Source of the DNA: Trifolium pratense
Taxonomy: Eukaryota; Streptophyta; Magnoliopsida; Fabales; Fabaceae
Assembly: GCF_020283565.1 (NCBI RefSeq)
Contig: NC_060065.1
Span: forward strand, 32,228,409 to 32,292,408
Reading direction: 5' to 3'
DNA: 64,000 bases
Positions 42,938-53,399 of the stretch are shown here, piece after piece. Both the position numbers and the translations under genes were made by a program. The notes beneath the pieces are model-generated. The model did not search any database. It saw only the letters and a program-made list of their open reading frames with translations, and was not told where the DNA came from. How positions within the stretch are numbered: position 1 is the first letter of the stretch; the number at the start of each line of letters is the position of its first letter.

Positions 42938-44899
42938 TTAATCTATAAGCAATAAGTTCTCTCCTGTACTAAAACACATTTCCTTCATCAGAGGTTGAAG
43001 ATTTAGTTTCAACAATCTGTAAATTTCTTCAACTTGGGGATGAGATCTCTCCCCAACAAAAAATGTATGATTTTTCCCATTTACTTGTATTTGACTATAT
43101 CCAGGAATTTTCTTCACATTCATCTCTCTCATTCTTTTCCTAACTTGTGCAAACTCATCCCATTGCCCTTCTGCAGCATATGTATTAGCTAGTAGTACAT
43201 ATCCGCCAGAACTATATGATTCTAACTCTAATAGCTTCTCACCTATGGAATTTGCTACTATACTATCCCCATGAAGTTTGCATGCACCAAGCAATGCTAC
43301 AAGAACAGCTTCATCCCTCTCAGAAGGAGGGATAGAAGAAACTACATCCACGGCTTCGTTCACAAGCCCTGCTCGACCTAGAATGTCTACAAGGCAGGAA
43401 TAGTGTTCCGCCTTAGGATTTAAATTATAAGTACCCTTAATTGATACAAACACTCTTCTACCTTGGTTGACAAGACCAGCATGACTACAAGCCGACAATA
43501 GTCCCACGAAGGTGACTTCGTCTGGCTTGGTTCCTGATACTAGCATTCGCGCAAATACCTGCAATGCATGATGACCGTGTCCATGATTTGCGTAGGCTAC
43601 TATCATTGCAGTCCATGACACTAAATCTTTTGATTTTAGTAGCTCAAAAACAAGTATAGAAGAGCAAAGATCCCCACTTTTGGAATACAAAGTAATAAGA
43701 GAATTTGCAAGCCAAATGTCTTGCTCAAACCCTAGAGATATGGCCATAGCATGAGCTTGAATGATCTCCGCCATGCCATCACAGGAAGTGATTACACTGG
43801 TCATTGTGGTTTCATTGGGTCTAATGCAAGATCTGAGCATCAAAACAAAGAGCCTTAAGGCTTCCCCTAAATCACCATTCCTTGAATAACCATTGATCAT
43901 AGTGTTCCAAGTCACAACATTCTTCTCGGGCATCGAGTTGAAAATCTCGCGAGCTTCGTCCACTAGCTCCTCATCCACATATGCTGCGATCATTGCAGCC
44001 CAAGCAGCAATGTCTTTATAAGGCATGCGATCAAAATACTTCCTCGCAGACCCAATCATCTTATTTCGCGCCAAACCCGAAACCATAGCCGTCCACGAAA
44101 CATGATTCCTCTCCGGCATTGATTCAAACAAATGTAAAGCCTCATTAACTCTATTGGCACTCAAACAACCCGAGATCATGACATTCCAAGAACGAACATT
44201 CCTTTTAGGCATTTCAAGGAAGAGCTTATAAGCCTCATTGAATTCACCACTATCAATATACGACTTGACCATAGCTGTCCAAGCTACGGTATTCTTTTCC
44301 GGCATACGATCAAAAAACCACCTAGCACGATCAATCAACCCATTGCGAGCAAAACCCAAAACCATTGTAGTCCACGACACCACATTTTTCTCAGGCATTT
44401 TATCAAACAAACACAAAGCTTCCTCAATTCTCCCACTACTAAAATACCCAGAAATCAAACTTGTCCATGAAAACACATTTCTTTCAGTCATATTATCAAA
44501 CACCTTACGAGCATCGTTCAAGCGACCAGCTTTCACATACCCATCAATCATTGCGGATTCAGCAACAATGTCTCTATGGGGTATTGCTTTAAATATCTTT
44601 TCAGCTTCATATAAGTCCTTATTCTTAAGATAAACAGTAATCATGGAGTTATAAGAAACAGTGTCTCGGTGAGGCATTTCATCGAACACTTTCCTTGCTT
44701 CTTTGAACTTGCCGCGGCGACCCAGAAACGTTATATCAGCATTGCGTTTGTGAACTTCAGAATTATGTGTTTTGAGTAAAGATTTTTCAGGTTTGGTGGA
44801 AATTGAGGCTTTTAAATGTTTTAGGAAACGAAACTTAGTTTGAAACTGTGAAATTATGCGATGATGGCGAAAGTAACAGACATTCATGTGGATCATCAT
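42938..44899 (-). CDS. PLS-class pentatricopeptide repeat protein with E/E+ tail
   Basis: Single exon, 653 aa from the ATG at 44899; the open frame extends upstream only through non-ATG codons. A basic, Ser/aromatic-rich N terminus (FRHHRIISQFQTKFRFLKHL) suggests an organelle presequence. About a dozen PPR motifs follow, with repeated MPERN/MPEKN..SWT(A/T)M patterns. The C terminus shows the E-type segment LLGACKLHGDS..GYVLLANTYA then VKKIPGYSQIQV..HTFFVGERSHPQ, but no DYW domain. Proteins of this class bind specific organellar transcripts, usually for C-to-U editing, recruiting a deaminase in trans when DYW is missing. The RNA target is unknown. The frame is intact. Confidence 0.92.
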   Translation of the reverse strand: MMIHMNVCYFRHHRIISQFQTKFRFLKHLKASISTKPEKSLLKTHNSEVHKRNADITFLGRRGKFKEARKVFDEMPHRDTVSYNSMITVYLKNKDLYEAEKIFKAIPHRDIVAESAMIDGYVKAGRLNDARKVFDNMTERNVFSWTSLISGYFSSGRIEEALCLFDKMPEKNVVSWTTMVLGFARNGLIDRARWFFDRMPEKNTVAWTAMVKSYIDSGEFNEAYKLFLEMPKRNVRSWNVMISGCLSANRVNEALHLFESMPERNHVSWTAMVSGLARNKMIGSARKYFDRMPYKDIAAWAAMIAAYVDEELVDEAREIFNSMPEKNVVTWNTMINGYSRNGDLGEALRLFVLMLRSCIRPNETTMTSVITSCDGMAEIIQAHAMAISLGFEQDIWLANSLITLYSKSGDLCSSILVFELLKSKDLVSWTAMIVAYANHGHGHHALQVFARMLVSGTKPDEVTFVGLLSACSHAGLVNQGRRVFVSIKGTYNLNPKAEHYSCLVDILGRAGLVNEAVDVVSSIPPSERDEAVLVALLGACKLHGDSIVANSIGEKLLELESYSSGGYVLLANTYAAEGQWDEFAQVRKRMREMNVKKIPGYSQIQVNGKNHTFFVGERSHPQVEEIYRLLKLNLQPLMKEMCFSTGENLLLID

Positions 44900-46203
44900 G
44901 TCTTTGACCAACTTATGTGGCACTTATGAAGTCATATCATAGTCCACGTGTATTTTATATGATAATTAAAGAGTTTTTTTTTTCTCTTAGGAGTTAGGAT
45001 TAACCTAAATTCCTTTATGTTTCGTTCTATGGTGAAAAAAAAATTAATTTTAGGTAAAAATGAGTTGAATGTAAAGTGGATTGTATTTACTATTTAGATA
45101 TATTGAAGTAAATAAAGAGTTGTGTTTTTTAGATAACACACTCATCTGCTTATTTCTCTGCATAACAATCAGTAAATATACAACTTGTTTTCCTAAAATT
45201 GTGCTAACAAATCCCTATGATTAGTCCTACAATAAAACTGCCAGCTATGCTAATTAATTGAAGGAAAATTCTATGGTACATTCCTTACTTGGAATGTTTT
45301 GATACATTCCAAATCTGACCAATGAGATGAAGTGTTGACTAACTTTGAATTATATAGTACAACAATATATATGGTACTTATCATGTATCCTTACATCTAT
45401 TAATATTTCAACTAAGTCCCTGACATATTAAAAATTTCAAAATTACCTCAATGTTTAAATTGTTTTTAATTTTAATTGTGATTTGTGATTGTAAATCAAT
45501 TAAAACAAAATTACAACTAAAGTTAAATCAAAAAACAAAATATCACAAAATCATATCGTTCTTTTCTTTTCTTTAATGCAAACATCATGATTTACAACTT
45601 CTGAACTTTCATTCATCACCAAAAAAAAAAAGTCCAAATGGCTTCTTCCATTCATATTCCAAAAAAAAAAAAAAAAAACCTTGTCTTCTTCCATCACCAA
45701 CAAAAGAATATTTCTTCATCCTCATCCTGATTGATTGGATCTGATATTAAAGGAAGTTCATGATGTAGATCTAATAATTAAGCTTATTGATGGAAAAAAC
45801 GTAAAAGAAAGTTACAAAAATTAATACATTTGAGTTTATTATAATAGATCTAGATTTAAAGTTGTGAAATAAGAACGAACATACGATACCACTTCATCAA
45901 CAAATCAAATGCAACAACGTTTGGATAACTGCTGAGTAGTTTTCAAGCTTTTGAAAAATATGATTTTAGATTTTTTATTTTAGACCATTTGAATCAAAAT
46001 TAAAATCATAAATGTATTGTAAATGATTTTTGTGATGCTTCTGGGTAATTAATTGTTATTTTCGATGTTTAAATGGACCTGAAATCGTCGGGTTAAAGCT
46101 TGGGATCGCGGGTCTGAAACCGGGTCGGAGTGACCCGGCTGGAGGTTGAAGGTGATGTTAAATATTTCTATCAGTTGTATATATAATAAATACCGCAAAC
46201 AAT

Positions 46204-46275
46204 ATTAATATATGTACACTTGGCCGAGCGGTTCTCCTGTTTGGCAATTGCTACCATGTCCTGCGATCGATTCCC
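46204..46275 (+). other. tRNA-like module i in the large Mutator-like element
   Basis: CACTTGGCCGAGCGGTTCTC resembles a tRNA-Ser/Leu D-arm (A box) and CGATCGATTCCC an imperfect B box about 45 bp later. No foldable full cloverleaf is seen. Not a working tRNA gene. Confidence 0.5.
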
Positions 46276-46334
46276 TATTGCCACATTTTTTGAATTAATT
46301 TTTTTTAAATAGCCTTCAAACTACAGGAAAGAAA

Positions 46335-46405
46335 AAAAAATCGTAACAAGGGTTTCAAACCCAAGACCTTTAGAAATTGGCAAATAACTCAATTAATTGA
46401 AGTTA
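46335..46405 (-). other. tRNA-like module ii in the large Mutator-like element
   Basis: On the minus strand, TTAATTGAGTTATTTGCC (A-box-like), then TTGGGTTTGAAACCC (B-box-like). Confidence 0.45.
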
Positions 46406-46954
46406 CAATTTTTAAGAAACCTTTTTGTTATGATTAATAAAGAAAATTAATTAAAGGTTTCTTTTTATTAAATATTTTTTAAAAACACATTTTTTATTCT
46501 TGAAAAAAAATTAAAAATAAAAACGAAAAGTCTCAATTATAAGATTGATTTGATTGATTAAAAAAATATTTTAAATTGGTAAAAGGAATATTTAATTGCT
46601 TAATGTTTATGCAATTTAATTATCCATCTACATCTAATATAATAAAATCAATTACTACCAACTTTACTAATTTATCCTTAATAATTTTAACTACGTTTCA
46701 AGTTTTATATTGTAATTTTACTAAAAAAAAATATATAAAGAATATAAGATCAATACAACAAAAAAGTGATATGCTTAAAAATAGGAATAAAACATATTAT
46801 AAATAAGTCGGGATTCGTTGACATCAACTAGTTTGACATCAAATGTTACGCATCTCAATAATGTTTTAACCGATATAAATTTTATAAAACTATTTAAAAA
46901 AAATATAATATAAATACAATAAAAAAGATGACATGCTTAAAAATATGAATAAAA

Positions 46955-47785
46955 CATAATGTTTGGTCTAGTGGTGAGGGTAGTATGTAGAGCTGTCAAA
47001 GGGGCCGGCCTGGAGGGGCCCGGACAAATAAATGGGTTGGCCTAGCCCGGCCCGATAACTTCATGGCCCGACCTGCTTAGCCCGGCCTGATAAGCAAAAG
47101 CCTACATGGCCCGATGGGCTGGCCCACAAATTTTCATAGTATTTTTTTTTTTGAAAAAAAAAAACATATTCTACTAAATTTAAGTTATATTTCTCAACTA
47201 AATCTTCAAGAAGGTAATTCGTATCCCTATATTTTCTCACATAATCTCCCAAACAACAATATCTTCCTCTTTATCGTCATCAAACAAACAAACAAATCTC
47301 TAACAAATAATCTCATTCTAATCCAATAAGTTTTTTGTCATATTATTATTATTACTACAAAAAAAAATCCAAGTTTTATATCTTTCATTCATCCATTGTA
47401 ATTTAAGTAAAAAAAAAAATATAGAAAGAATATAAAATAAATACAATAAAAAGATGATAGACTTATAATAAACATATTCCAAGTTTTATATCTTGCGTTG
47501 TAATTGCACACAAAAAATTAAAAAAAATATAAAAAGATGATATGCTTAAAAATAGGAATAAAACAGTATAGATAGGAATAAAACACAAATAATAACAATA
47601 AAACAACAACAAAAAATTTAAAAAATTATATATGAATTTATGCATAAAAATAGGACCAAAATTATATATGAAGCCCCGCCCGTGTAAAAGGATAGGGATA
47701 ATGGGCCGGCCCAATAGCCCGACCCTTTTTGACAGCTCTAGTAGTATGTTATCGGTCGTAGGTTCGATCTCCAGTTCATTGTAAA
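46955..47785 (+). other. tRNA-like module iii, split by a hAT element
   Basis: With the 753-bp hAT element and one TSD copy removed, TTGGTCTAGTGGTGAGGG joins GTAGTATG then TTATCGGTCGTAGGTTCG, giving A-box-like and B-box-like (AGGTTCGATCTCC) motifs at tRNA-like spacing. Confidence 0.5.
46988..47740. mobile_element. hAT-type element, 753 bp, 8-bp TSD, nested
   Basis: The perfect 8-bp TSD GTAGTATG is at 46980-46987 and 47741-47748. The TIR TAGAGCTGTCAAA is identical at both ends. GC-rich subterminal GGCCCG words surround a core nearly identical to 14288-15161 (for example TTTCTCAACTAAATCTTCAA). Non-autonomous. Confidence 0.92.
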
Positions 47786-48332
47786 CCAAAAATAATAAAA
47801 CATATCATAGATATAAACAAAACAATCTATACGCATAAAATTTCCCTAAAGAATAAATCTATTACCAAATTTACTAATTTGTTCTTATCCATTTTAATAA
47901 TATTACAAATTTTGAATCATTGTAATTTTACAAAAAAAAACAACCTACAACACAAATATATAAAGAATAAAATAAATACAACAATGGTTCAAAAAAAAAA
48001 AAAAATACAACAAGAAGATTATATATTAATTTACGCATAAAAATATGAACAAAACAGAAATAATAAAAAAATTATAGAAAGTTTAGTCAATAGAAAAAAT
48101 TATAGAAAGAATAAGATGAATACAACAAAAATAATATATTCGTTAAAAAAAAAGTAGTATATATTTAGTCACAAAAAAAAATGGTATATATGAATCTATG
48201 CATAAAAATAACACAATAATTTCACTTCTATTTTAACAATATTATATAACAATTTTTTAAATATTTTATTTCAAATAAATTTATACCTTAATATAATGAC
48301 AAACTTAAATATCGAATAAAAGTCAATAGACC

Positions 48333-48365
48333 CGTGTGAATGCTTCGCACGAGTTTGTTAACTAG
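48333..48365 (+). mobile_element. Helitron-like 3' terminus
   Basis: The hairpin CGTGTGAA-TGC-TTCGCACG (8-bp stem with one G-T pair) is followed after 10 bases by CTAG at 48362-48365, then T. A 3' hairpin plus CTRR before T is the Helitron signature. The 5' end was not found. Confidence 0.55.
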
Positions 48366-48469
48366 TTATAAATTAAATGTCAATATGAGATTTTTTTTAT
48401 AAGCGTCAACATGAGATATATAATTTTAATCGATTAGAGAGTAGCCGCAACATCTTTAATTATGTAAAA

Positions 48470-49750
48470 TTATTCTGAAGCACTGTTGATTGTGATTTTC
48501 GACCGGTAGTTATAACCCGGTTGAAGTTAATTACTTAAAATTATTCAAATAAAATAAAATTTTAAAATAACTTACTATTTGACTTAAGATTATACTCCGA
48601 TTTAACTTAAACACTATTAATCCTAGTATTTGACTGAGGGTTAAACTCCAATTGAGGTTAATGATTTAAATTTTTTATAAATAAAGTAATATTTAAAAAT
48701 AGAATATAATTTGACTTAAGATTATAGCTTGATTTTTTTTTTTTTGATAAGCAAGATTATAGCTTGATTAAACTAAAGCACTATTAACTCGAGTATTTGA
48801 CTGAGGATTGTACTTCTATTCTACTAAAGCACTATTAACCCTAGTTTTTGACTAAAGGTAAAACTCTGGTTGAAGTTAATGACTTTAAAATTACATAAAT
48901 AAAGTAAAATTTAAAAATAAAGTATAATTTGACTTAAGATTATATGTCGGTACATTTGAAGCACTATTAATCCTAATGTTTGATTGAAGATTATAATGCG
49001 GATCAATTGAAGCACTATTAACCTTAGTCTTTGATTGCGTGTGTTTACTCCGTGTGAAGCTAATAACATAAAAATTATAAAAAAAAATTAAAATTTAAAA
49101 ATAAAGCATAATTTGACTGAAGATTGTACTTCTGTTCTACTGAAGCACTATTAACCCTAGTTTTTGACTAAAGGTAATACTCTGGTTGAAGTTAATGACT
49201 TTAAAATTACATAAATAAAGTAAAATTTAAAAATAAAGTATAATTTGACTTAAGATTATACGTTGGTACATTTGAAGCACTATTAATCCTAATGTTTGAT
49301 TGAAGATTATATTGCGGTTCAATTGAAGCACTATTAACCCTAGTATTTGATTGCGTGTGTTTACTCCGTGTGAAGCTAATAAAGTAAAAATTATAAAAAT
49401 AAATTAAAATTTAAAAATAAAGCATAATTTGAATTAAGATTATACTCTGTTTCAACTGAAACACTATTAACCTTATTATTTGACTAAAAATTGTACTCCG
49501 GTTCAACTAAAGCACTACTAACCCCAATCTTTAATTAAGTGTTTTACTCCGGTAGAAGTTAATGACTTAAAAATTATAAAAATAACTGAAAATTTTAAAA
49601 TAAAGTATAATTAGGCTTAAGATTATACTCCAATTCAAATGAAGCACCGTTAACTATACTATTTATCTGAAAGATTATACTCAAGTTCAAATGAAGTACT
49701 ATTAACCCTAACGGGTTATACTCTAGTTGAAGGTAATGACTTAAAAATTA
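48470..49750. repeat. Tandem array with GAAGCACTATTAACCCTAGT core
   Basis: The core recurs about 13 times at irregular spacings of roughly 50-165 bp, separated by AAGATTATACTCCGGTTCAA- and TTAAAAATTATAAAAATAAA-type spacers. A higher-order copy is clear: 48829 onward matches 49145 onward with a period of 316 bp. Imperfect and AT-rich, non-coding. Confidence 0.82.
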
Positions 49751-49867
49751 TAAAAAGTAATCAAATAATTTTAATTCATATAATAAAAATTATTACATCA
49801 ACCAAAAAAAAAAATTACAGCATGATAAACCAAAATATATAATTAGGGAGTGCAACAAATAACATGA

Positions 49868-49945
49868 AAGTATCATAGCTCAGCGGTTAAGTCTTTATTT
49901 ATGGCTCGTTGGTAGTGTGTTCGAATCCTGTGTATGTGTCTTTTA
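49868..49945 (+). other. tRNA-like module iv in the large Mutator-like element
   Basis: CATAGCTCAGCGGTTAAGTC (good A box), then GTGTTCGAATCCTGTG (good B box) about 45 bp on. The best of the five modules, but stems do not pair convincingly. Confidence 0.5.
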
Positions 49946-50024
49946 TATTTTTTTTAGTTTTTCTGTATTTTCAAGGCTGTGTGTTTATATGAAATTCAGT
50001 ATTTTTCACAAAAAGTTGGAGAAA

Positions 50025-50095
50025 ATGGTACTCGAACCCACGACGTGATGACAATAGATTAAAGTCTCAACCACTACGACACATTAGCAAGTTGT
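50025..50095 (-). other. tRNA-like module v in the large Mutator-like element
   Basis: On the minus strand, GTCGTAGTGGTTGAGAC (A box) and GTGGGTTCGAGTACC (B box). Confidence 0.5.
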
Positions 50096-51544
50096 GATTA
50101 TTTGTGCGTTATATGATATTTATAAAACAAGTGTTGATAAAAATATATTAAACCAGCCTTCATCTTCAACCTTCAGCCGGGTAGATGCGACCCGGTTTCA
50201 TACCCGCGATTTTTATCGTAAAACCCGACGGTTTCTGGTCATTTAAACGTCGAGAATAACGATTAATTACCCAGAAACATCACAAAAACGATTTGGAATA
50301 TATTTATGACTTTAATTTTGATTTAAATGATCTAAAACAAAATACCTAAACTTAAAATTTTTAGAAACTTCAAAACGAGATCTTGCCACCGCCGCATATT
50401 CCACCACTAATACTACTCGATTTAGATGAATCAAATCCATTAATACTACTCGATTTTATTACTCTGTTTCAAAATCTTATGAGTTTGATAAAATTTTCTG
50501 AAAACAATGAATTCTAATATTGAAATTTTGAGTTTGAAATCTTATGGGTTTAAGATTTTCTGGTATTATACAGCAAAATTGAATAGAAAGAAATGATATA
50601 TAGCAAAGTTGGGTGTTGAGGTTTGATTTATTTAAGATTTTGCTTGGTGTTAAGGTGCTAGTTTATGTAATTGTAGTAGATTTTTTGTTACCTGCTTGTT
50701 TTTCTCCTGTGTATATTGTATCGCTGCTTCTAAAAGAAAACAATTACAATATATACTTAATATTAATATTAACTTAATGAAGGACTGATCTGCAATAAAT
50801 TAAAGTTTCATAAGGTTCACCATGGACTTGCGCTGATGTGGTATAAGTTAATATTCTATTGGTCAATTAAATGGACTGCACCAAAACAGTCCAAAACCGG
50901 AATGCACCATAGAAGCTCCCTTAATTGAATACAATCAGATTAAAATATTCTCATTGGTAAAAGTAAGTTGAATAAATTTTAGTATCAAAATCACGTTTAA
51001 ATTCAAAAGCTATAGATCATAGTTGAGTTAGCATCAATTTTGAAAACAAAATCAAATATTACTCGAGAGCAACAAAACATGTCAAAATTAATTTAAACCT
51101 CCATAATCAAGTCTGAAGGCTCAAAAGCTGGAACTAAACATAAACATGTGTTTTTTGTGAGATAAAAATAAGTCTTCACTTTTTTTTTTCCTCATTAGGT
51201 TCTCTCTATTGGAGATAAATCTAATCAAGACACTAAACATTAAAGTGAGCATTTCTTTCAACCAAAATTCGAGTATTGATTCGTCACATTGTGAAGTCTA
51301 GCTCTTCCATTGAGTCTAACTCTTTCATCGGACCTATCTCTGTTGGTAATTTTCTAATTCTTTTATAAAATTAATAAAAATTAAATTCTTAAATTCAATA
51401 GAGAAAGAACAATTCTTACCTACCATTACCTCTCAACCAAATAATCTTACTTTAATGAACATTTCCTCCCTTAAAAGCAAGTATTTATTTTTGCGCCCCT
51501 TACATTTTTTCTCACCCTCTCTAAAATTATAAAAATATCTTTTC

Positions 51545-52065
51545 CACTACTTAACTTGTGAATACCCCTTTACCCGTGGAACTCTCATAATTTTACACCA
51601 TTCACTACTTAAGTAGAGACCCGCGTTTTCTACTTAACTAGCTAACAACCAAATTTTTAGGATTTTATAGTGTTCACTACTTAACTCGCTAACACCCCAT
51701 ATACATGAAACTTCAGGATGATACACGTCCACCTTCTAGAAAGGTGAAACTTGTTTTTTACCGAAACAATTTTGTATTTTTAAATTATTTATGATTTTCT
51801 AGATATTGATGTTCCTGAAGATTCTTTAGCTGATGTAAAGTTAGACATTTCTTGAGCTGATTTGGACGGTAAAATCCTGAATTTTAATGTATAGTGGGTG
51901 TTTGTATGATAAGTAGAGAACAACTACTTAATTAGTGAATGGTGTGAAATCCTAAAATTTCATGTATAGATGATGTTATCTAGTTCAGTAGAGAACTGCG
52001 TAAAAGTCTAAAAATTTCATATGTTGGAGATGTTAGCTAGTTAAGTAGCGAACACAGTTCTCCAT
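51545..52065. repeat. Imperfect inverted-repeat region
   Basis: CTACTTAACTAGCTAACA on the left and TGTTAGCTAGTTAAGTAG on the right are exact inverses, with further AAATTTTTAGG/CCTAAAATTTC matches around a centre near 51800. The centre contains a short coding-like stretch. No TSD found. Confidence 0.5.
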
Positions 52066-53399
52066 TTAGATATCAGACAATGTTTATCCCAATCTTCTAG
52101 TTTTTACAACATCCGCTACTAGTGGAAGAGATAAAACTGAAAAAGCAAGAGGCGCACAAGAAGAACAGAGGACGCGAAAAGAAAATCTCTTGAACTAAAG
52201 AGTTTTCAGCCCAAAATAAAACTAACCAATCCCAAATGGGCCAAATTTGTCTTAACTTACAACGGCACAATCTAGTCCAAGTCCAACTTGACAGCTCAAG
52301 ATTCACATGATCAAAATGGGTTCCACCATCATGTAATGAGTAATGACAGTTCACAAAAGTGTTGCTACTTTGTACCTACCATTTAGTGCTGAGTTATTTA
52401 TCTTTTTCTGTGATTGTTCCTCCAATTGGGCAACAAAGGATTAGAAGCTGGACCCTACCAAATTATGTCATGCACATGATGCCTCGTGTACTTCAAGCTA
52501 CCTCACTTCTAGTCTTCTACTTTTTCTCTATCTGTCCATTTTGTAGTACTAACATTTTTTAACCATTTCCTACCATACCTTCCTCTATTTATAACTTAAA
52601 AATGCATTGTCGGTAGCTAACTATTCATTGATAATTGATTTCATACCTCTTTAAGCTCAATAATTACAAGTCTACAATCAACAAACCAACATAACTTTAG
52701 CTGCTAAAGTTGCATCTACATGACATATCTTCATTCTTACTACCCTCCATAAGGACTTTTTAACTTGTAGATAAGTAAAATTCACCATATACCTAATTTA
52801 TAAACAAAATAGTTGGAATATCAAAGTTACAATATGTCATCTCGACCATATAATTAGATTCGACATGTGAGACCAGTAACTGTGTGACGCAATTACTGCA
52901 AATAGTCTAATTCTATTGTATACATGTACTGAACAATGAACGCGATAGATCAACGCGAGTTCTATCGACTAGTTTCAAACAAAAAATATAAACAAATTTA
53001 AGAAGAGATTGATGATGGGTTAAAAAATGTTATTGCACCAAGTATTTACTTACATATTAGCAAAAGAATGCTGCAGCAACTTACACTGGTAATTGAAGAG
53101 TGTATCAACTTAAAATGAAACATGTATAAAGCAACAAAGGGAAGAAGAGACTACATGACTGAAGAGGTGTTTTGAAAAAATGGCACAATCTAGGACTTAA
53201 AAAATTGCTCTTCATTTCATGTTTCATTTACAAGTAGAGTTAGCAACTCCGCACTTTGTTGGCTCTTAATCTTCTATGTTCCAATTCAAAAAATACAGAT
53301 ATAAAACATGAAAAAACTTATACAAAAAATGAATTTTGAAGCTTTAAAAAAAAACAGAAGCCCTACACATTTAGGTTTTATGACCCACCTCTAGACTAT

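Larger units (their letters stand above)
45263..50920. mobile_element. Large non-autonomous Mutator-like element, 5.66 kb, 9-bp TSD
   Basis: The perfect 9-bp TSD TTAATTGAA is at 45254-45262 and 50921-50929. The left end GGAAAATTCTATGGTACATT mirrors the right end (inverted GGGAGCTTCTATGGTGCATT), and the similarity of the arms continues inward: GGTAATTAATTGTTATT..CGATGTTTAAATG at about 46045 and its inverse at about 50230, and GAAACCGGGTCGGAGTGACC at about 46119 against GACCCGGTTTCATACCCGCG at about 50190. No transposase or other ORF of note is present. Inside are five tRNA-like modules, a nested hAT element, a Helitron-like 3' end and a 316-bp-period array. Confidence 0.82.

Noticed and set aside
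44238..44633. 131-aa plus-strand ORF
   Set aside because: Antisense shadow of the intact PPR gene.
48470..49750. CRISPR-like array
   Set aside because: Repeats are long, diverged and irregularly spaced in a plant genome; this is a satellite-like array.
46204..50095. Functional tRNA genes
   Set aside because: A- and B-box-like words are present, but acceptor, anticodon and T stems do not pair properly, so I list them only as tRNA-like modules.
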